The notes beneath the pieces are model-generated. The model was not told the DNA's origin, searched no databases, and was given only the letters and a program-made list of their open reading frames with translations. A stretch of 64,000 nucleotides of DNA from NCBI RefSeq assembly GCF_000177375.1, contig NZ_ADFR01000016.1, positions 153,548 to 217,547 of the forward strand. Reading direction: 5' to 3'. Positions 60,678-64,000 of the stretch are shown here, one piece after another. The stretch comes from Bulleidia extructa W1219. GTDB taxonomy: Bacteria; Bacillota_I; Bacilli_A; Erysipelotrichales; Erysipelotrichaceae. How positions within the stretch are numbered: position 1 is the stretch's first letter; each line of letters opens with the position of its first letter. The translations under genes and the position numbers were made by a program.

Positions 60678-61820
60678 ATGAAAACCTGCGGAATTGTTGT
60701 TGAATATAATCCCTTTCACTTTGGTCATCTGTACCAAATTCAAAAAATCAGACAAGATCTACAAGTAGAGGCAATCATCGTGGTCATGTCGGGTAACTTT
60801 GTCCAACGGGGAGAACCGGCCATCATTGATAAATGGGCACGTACAGAGGCCGTTTTAAAACAAGGAGTGGACGTGGTGATTGAATTACCCTATATCTATG
60901 CCACCCAAAGTGCTTCCCAATTCGCTAAGGCAGCGATTGAAATTCTTAAATTAGCCCAAGTAAACTATATCTGTTTCGGAAGTGAATGTGGAAATTTAGA
61001 AAATCTAATGGAAATTGCAGAAACTTCAATCAATCCGGATCATTTACGAGAAGCCATGCGTGAGGGTTCCTCCTATCCAAAAGCCTATTCTTTATTAACT
61101 GGTGCGATGTTACCAAACGACATTTTAGCTGTCAGTTATTTAAAAGCCCTAAAAGGCTCTTCCATTCAGCCATATTTGATTCAACGCCAAGGAGAATCTT
61201 ACCATAGCCTGGAAAACAAAGAATTGGCTTCCGCTAAAGGAATTCGTTATGCTCTGTTCCATCATCAAGACGTTACCGAAGCCACTCCCCTCTCCTTTAA
61301 ATCAAATCAATTACATCATTGGAATGACTACTACCCTTTCCTTCGTTTTCAGCTTCTATCAAGCACCAGGGAAGAATTACAATCCTTTTTCTTAGTTCAA
61401 GAAGGTATTGAGAAACATTTGATTCATTGTGCAAAAGCTTGTGAAAATTTTGAAGAGTTCATTAATATGGCTGTCAATTATCGTTACACTCAAGCTCGCA
61501 TTCAAAGAACTTGTTTACAAATCTTAAATCACATCAAAAAAGAAGAGGTTCAATTACTAAAACCACTTCATCAATTTCGGATTCTAGGTTTCAACACCAT
61601 TGGTCAAACATGGTTAAAAGAAAATAAACACCTTCCCGCTATCGTGAAATTTTCAAAATTAACGGAGCATCTTCGCCAAATGGAACTACGAACCACCTAT
61701 AGTTATGCTTTAGTTCATCACGAACAAGATCTCATCCAACGAGAAGTGAAAGGCCCTATTATTCATTTTGAAAAGAAAACCGAATCATTCCATTCCGATT
61801 CATTTGGAAACACCCTATGA
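60678..61820 (+). CDS. tmcAL: tRNA(Met) cytidine acetate ligase
   Basis: This 380-residue protein opens GIVVEYNPFHFGHLYQIQKI and has VMSGNFVQRGEPAIIDKWAR and ASQFAKAAIEIL, the TmcAL (YlbM) signatures of an adenylyltransferase fold. It activates acetate with ATP and acetylates C34 of elongator tRNA-Met. The ATG at 60678 has AAGGAGGAATCGG before it; the longer frame upstream overlaps the divergent gene and is not used. Its last 58 bases overlap the end of the convergent gene at 61763. Confidence 0.95.
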   Translation: MKTCGIVVEYNPFHFGHLYQIQKIRQDLQVEAIIVVMSGNFVQRGEPAIIDKWARTEAVLKQGVDVVIELPYIYATQSASQFAKAAIEILKLAQVNYICFGSECGNLENLMEIAETSINPDHLREAMREGSSYPKAYSLLTGAMLPNDILAVSYLKALKGSSIQPYLIQRQGESYHSLENKELASAKGIRYALFHHQDVTEATPLSFKSNQLHHWNDYYPFLRFQLLSSTREELQSFFLVQEGIEKHLIHCAKACENFEEFINMAVNYRYTQARIQRTCLQILNHIKKEEVQLLKPLHQFRILGFNTIGQTWLKENKHLPAIVKFSKLTEHLRQMELRTTYSYALVHHEQDLIQREVKGPIIHFEKKTESFHSDSFGNTL

Positions 61821-62332
61821 AATAATTTTTTCATCTCTTTGGCGTATTTAGTCGCGGCCGGAATACGTAATCTTTTATAATAATCAGAAAGAATTTCAGA
61901 ATGATTTTTTAAAATATCAAATTCTATTAGATATTGAGCAATACTAGATCGAACATATTTGCCCACCATGATAATAGATGATTTGTCTTCTTCATCAATT
62001 TCCTCCCCTTCAGGAAATTCACCATCCGGATAGTCTTCAGACGTATGACGACTATATTCCCAAAATTGTTGGATCCAACGAATGATATCATGACGATTTT
62101 CTTCCATTATTTTTTGATAAAACTCAATTATTTCTTTTTCTGACTGTAATTGGCAATGAAATCCCTCTAACAAATACTGCCGTTGTTTCAACCGATCTTT
62201 CAAACACAATAGTTCCATAGTATATTGTTTTTCTTCAAAATGATCTCTCCCTAATTTTTGAATAAAGCTTAGGTATAGATCACTTTCCAAAAAGTTCTGA
62301 ATTGTTTTCATCATTTCTCTATAATCTTCCAT
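61763..62332 (-). CDS. Hypothetical protein, helical and acidic
   Basis: I do not recognise this 189-residue protein. It is predicted to be largely helical with a central acidic stretch (YPDGEFPEGEEIDEEDKSS) and no signal or membrane segment. The start MEDYREMMKTIQNF has only a weak upstream site. It lies downstream of the yebC terminator and converges on tmcAL, overlapping its coding end by 58 bases. The protein-like composition through most of its length supports it being real. Confidence 0.6.
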   Translation of the reverse strand: MEDYREMMKTIQNFLESDLYLSFIQKLGRDHFEEKQYTMELLCLKDRLKQRQYLLEGFHCQLQSEKEIIEFYQKIMEENRHDIIRWIQQFWEYSRHTSEDYPDGEFPEGEEIDEEDKSSIIMVGKYVRSSIAQYLIEFDILKNHSEILSDYYKRLRIPAATKYAKEMKKLFHRVFPNESEWNDSVFFSK

Positions 62333-62364
62333 TTTAACTATCTGTTGATATTCAAAAATGAACT

Positions 62365-62396
62365 AAAAAATCTATATCATCTTAAGATGATATAGA
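62365..62396 (-). terminator. Terminator of yebC built on a perfect 26-bp palindrome
   Basis: 62371-62396 is a perfect palindrome: TCTATATCATCTT followed by its reverse complement. Read leftward it is followed by TTTTTT (62370-62365). It lies three bases past the yebC stop. Confidence 0.85.
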
Positions 62397-62399
62397 CCA

Positions 62400-63131
62400 T
62401 CATTCACCCTTCACCAAAACATTAGAATAAACTTTATCCACATCATCCACTTCATTCAACATATCCATTAACTTATGATAAGCGTCAATATCTTCTTGTT
62501 CCGTTAAAATGACATATTCATTTGGAATCCAAGTGGCTTCACAAGTCTCAAATTCAAGATTTGAAAACTTTTCTTCGAAGACCTCATGTGCCTTACCGAA
62601 GTCTGTGAAAGAAGTCTTGACTGTCATCATACCATCTTCCACATTTATATCCAAAACATCCACATCGCCTTCCATCATGGCATCCAACATCGCTTCTTCG
62701 TCTTCAAACGGGAATACAAATAAACCCACGCTTTCATACGTATAAGAGGCACTTCCGGCATTAACCATCTTGAATCCCTTACACTTGTTGAAACAAGTCT
62801 TAACATCGGTGATTGAACGATTGGTATTATCCGTCAAGCAATCCACAATGACGGTTGAACCGGCAGGACCAAAACCCTCATAACGAGCTTCTGAATAATT
62901 ATCCGCATCGCCACCCTTTGCTTTTTCAACAGCCCGCTTGATCACATCTGCCGGAACTTGATTGCTTTTAGCTTCTGCAATCTTTCTCTTTAAATTCAGG
63001 TTCATTTCAGGATCAGGGACACCGGATTTCGCCGCAATAAAAATTTCCTTTCCAAAACGTGAATATAATTTTGATTTCATGGCAGCTGTCTTTGCCATTG
63101 AAGCAGCTCGAACTTCATGTGCTCTTCCCAT
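62400..63131 (-). CDS. YebC/PmpR-family protein, YeeN-like subgroup
   Basis: This 243-residue protein matches the YebC family: KTAAMKSKLYSRFGKEIFIA, NQVPADVIKRAVEKAKGG, EGFGPAGSTVIVDCLTDNTN and the C-terminal EDIDAYHKLMDMLNEVDDVD. The MGRAHEVRAAS opening and KSGVPDPEMN segment fit the YeeN-like subgroup more than classic YebC (MAGHSKW). Members act as transcription regulators or as helpers of translation through proline-rich stretches. The ATG at 63131 follows AGAAGG; TACAAT at 63166-63171 is a likely -10 box with TATACA 17 bases upstream. Confidence 0.93.
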   Translation of the reverse strand: MGRAHEVRAASMAKTAAMKSKLYSRFGKEIFIAAKSGVPDPEMNLNLKRKIAEAKSNQVPADVIKRAVEKAKGGDADNYSEARYEGFGPAGSTVIVDCLTDNTNRSITDVKTCFNKCKGFKMVNAGSASYTYESVGLFVFPFEDEEAMLDAMMEGDVDVLDINVEDGMMTVKTSFTDFGKAHEVFEEKFSNLEFETCEATWIPNEYVILTEQEDIDAYHKLMDMLNEVDDVDKVYSNVLVKGE

Positions 63132-63210
63132 TGAATATACCTTCTTTCTTTTTGTAAACGCAGATATTGTACCAAAAATCATCCTTTCTGTATAGAAAAA
63201 AAGCTTATGT

Positions 63211-63216
63211 TAGAAT
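63211..63216 (+). promoter_or_regulatory. Extended -10 box placed for a leaderless transcript
   Basis: TAGAAT preceded by TGT (extended -10 form), separated by six bases from the ATG at 63223. No ribosome binding site lies between. Confidence 0.5.
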
Positions 63217-63222
63217 AAAGTC

Positions 63223-63933
63223 ATGTCAACTTATGTGATGAGTGATCTACATGGATGCTATGATGAATTCCTAGAAATGTTAGAAAAAATTCAATTTAAT
63301 GAATATGACCATTTGTATATTGATGGAGATATTTGTGATCGAGGTCCCAAATCCATCTCTTTATTGCAATACATTATGGCACAAAAAAACATGACCGCCA
63401 TTTTAGGGAATCATGATGTTTGGTTAAGGGATTTTGCGGATTATCTGATTGATCTAAAAAATAATCGCCAATGTGAACCCGCTTGTTTAGAACTTCGTTT
63501 ATGGATGGAGTCCAATGGTGGTGCAAGCACTATTGATCAATTTTTAGGTCTATCCAATCCGGAATGTTACGATATTAAAACATACTTAGAATCCCTACTG
63601 CCCTATCATACCCTGACCGTTCGTAATCATCACTATTCCATCGTTCATGCCGGTTTAGGAAGCGATATTCGAGATTATCACTTAATTCCTGCCATCTCTG
63701 AAAACGATTTAATTTGGGGTGATGGTGGGTTAGCTTCTAATTCTCTTCGCAATAGCACTTTGATTGTAGGGCATGTACCAACTTTCATTTATGGCAAACA
63801 ATATGAAAATCATATTATTCATGAAACAACCAGTGATACTTTTCATATTGATGGTGGTTGTGTCTTTGGAAAAAGTTTGCTTTGTTTAAGATTAGAAGAT
63901 CAAAAAGAATTTGTGATTCCATCCAATAGTTAA
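63223..63933 (+). CDS. Serine/threonine phosphatase-like metallophosphoesterase (ApaH/PrpE type)
   Basis: This 236-residue enzyme has the calcineurin-type motifs SDLHGCYDEFLEML, DGDICDRGPKS, LGNHDVWL, VHAG and VGHVP, and ends with DGGCVFGKSLLCLRL. This pattern is shared by protein phosphatases of the PrpA type and diadenosine tetraphosphatases; which activity it has is not clear. There is no ribosome site, and a -10 box lies six bases upstream, suggesting a leaderless mRNA. It is divergent from yebC. Confidence 0.88.
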   Translation: MSTYVMSDLHGCYDEFLEMLEKIQFNEYDHLYIDGDICDRGPKSISLLQYIMAQKNMTAILGNHDVWLRDFADYLIDLKNNRQCEPACLELRLWMESNGGASTIDQFLGLSNPECYDIKTYLESLLPYHTLTVRNHHYSIVHAGLGSDIRDYHLIPAISENDLIWGDGGLASNSLRNSTLIVGHVPTFIYGKQYENHIIHETTSDTFHIDGGCVFGKSLLCLRLEDQKEFVIPSNS

Positions 63934-63957
63934 ATACCCCCATCCACAATCGAACAC

Positions 63958-63994
63958 AAAAAAGAGCGGTACACATCAAATGTACTGCTCTTTT
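63958..63994 (+). terminator. Terminator of the phosphoesterase gene
   Basis: AAAAGAGC-GGTACA pairs with TGTAC-TGCTCTTTT around a 7-base loop, followed by ACTTTT, 24 bases past the stop. Confidence 0.88.
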
Positions 63995-64000
63995 ACTTTT

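Noticed and set aside
1..64000. CRISPR arrays, tRNA or rRNA genes, insertion sequences, prophage
   Set aside because: No repeat-spacer pattern, cloverleaf, rRNA core sequence, transposase or phage structural gene was seen on either strand.

Overview
The window is AT-rich DNA from a low-GC Gram-positive anaerobe. The combination of a V-type ATPase, pyruvate:ferredoxin oxidoreductase, a lipoprotein flavin-dependent reductase, MurT/GatD, a SecDF fusion and mannose-family PTS genes suggests the class Erysipelotrichia (Solobacterium/Bulleidia-like). That placement is inference; no rRNA is present to confirm it. No tRNA, rRNA, CRISPR array, insertion sequence or prophage was seen.

Layout. 1-145 is the start of sufC. 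262-2522 holds two PrsA-like foldases and a HIT protein. 2556-12489 is a divergent locus for use of unsaturated glycosaminoglycan disaccharides: leftward ugl, PTS IIB, IIC, IID, a heparinase II/III lyase and a LacI regulator; rightward a KDPG aldolase with a VOC domain, KDG kinase, DhuD and DhuI. Three copies of an AAACCGGTTT palindrome lie between the two promoters. The PTS imports and phosphorylates, lyase and Ugl release unsaturated uronate, DhuI/DhuD convert it to KDG, and KdgK/KdgA yield pyruvate and glyceraldehyde-3-phosphate.

12621-19280 is a leftward run: flippase-like membrane protein, a glycosyltransferase fused to a complete RecX, YhaM, MurT, GatD and an unknown protein. 20285-29625 is a V-ATPase operon (H, C, I, K, F, E, A, B, D) ending in an overlapping diglucosyl-diacylglycerol-synthase-like gene. 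29742-37837 holds nifJ, an extracytoplasmic double-FMN flavoprotein reductase with a cre site inside its promoter, yneF and a 5'-nucleotidase-like enzyme. A 6S RNA lies at about 37912-38063. 38154-42120 has a small membrane protein, an ATC-hydrolase-like gene and a YtrA-type ABC operon. 42225-51215 is aspS, hisS (Asp T-box leader), rel, apt, recJ, murD. 51297-58830 is secDF, a ComN-like gene and the dcw start (mraZ, rsmH, ftsL, pbp2, mraY). 59001-63933 is rpmF/DUF177, a hydrolase, tmcAL, an unknown gene, a YebC-family gene and a phosphoesterase.

The most striking observations are the glycosyltransferase-RecX fusion, and four genes (atpF, atpC, an ATC hydrolase, and the essential division PBP) each broken by what looks like one missing base in an A/T run. 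These could be assembly errors, real lesions or slippage sites. Also notable are regulatory palindromes lying inside promoter spacers (kdgA, the flavoprotein, gntR) and three promoters placed so that transcription would start at the ATG.
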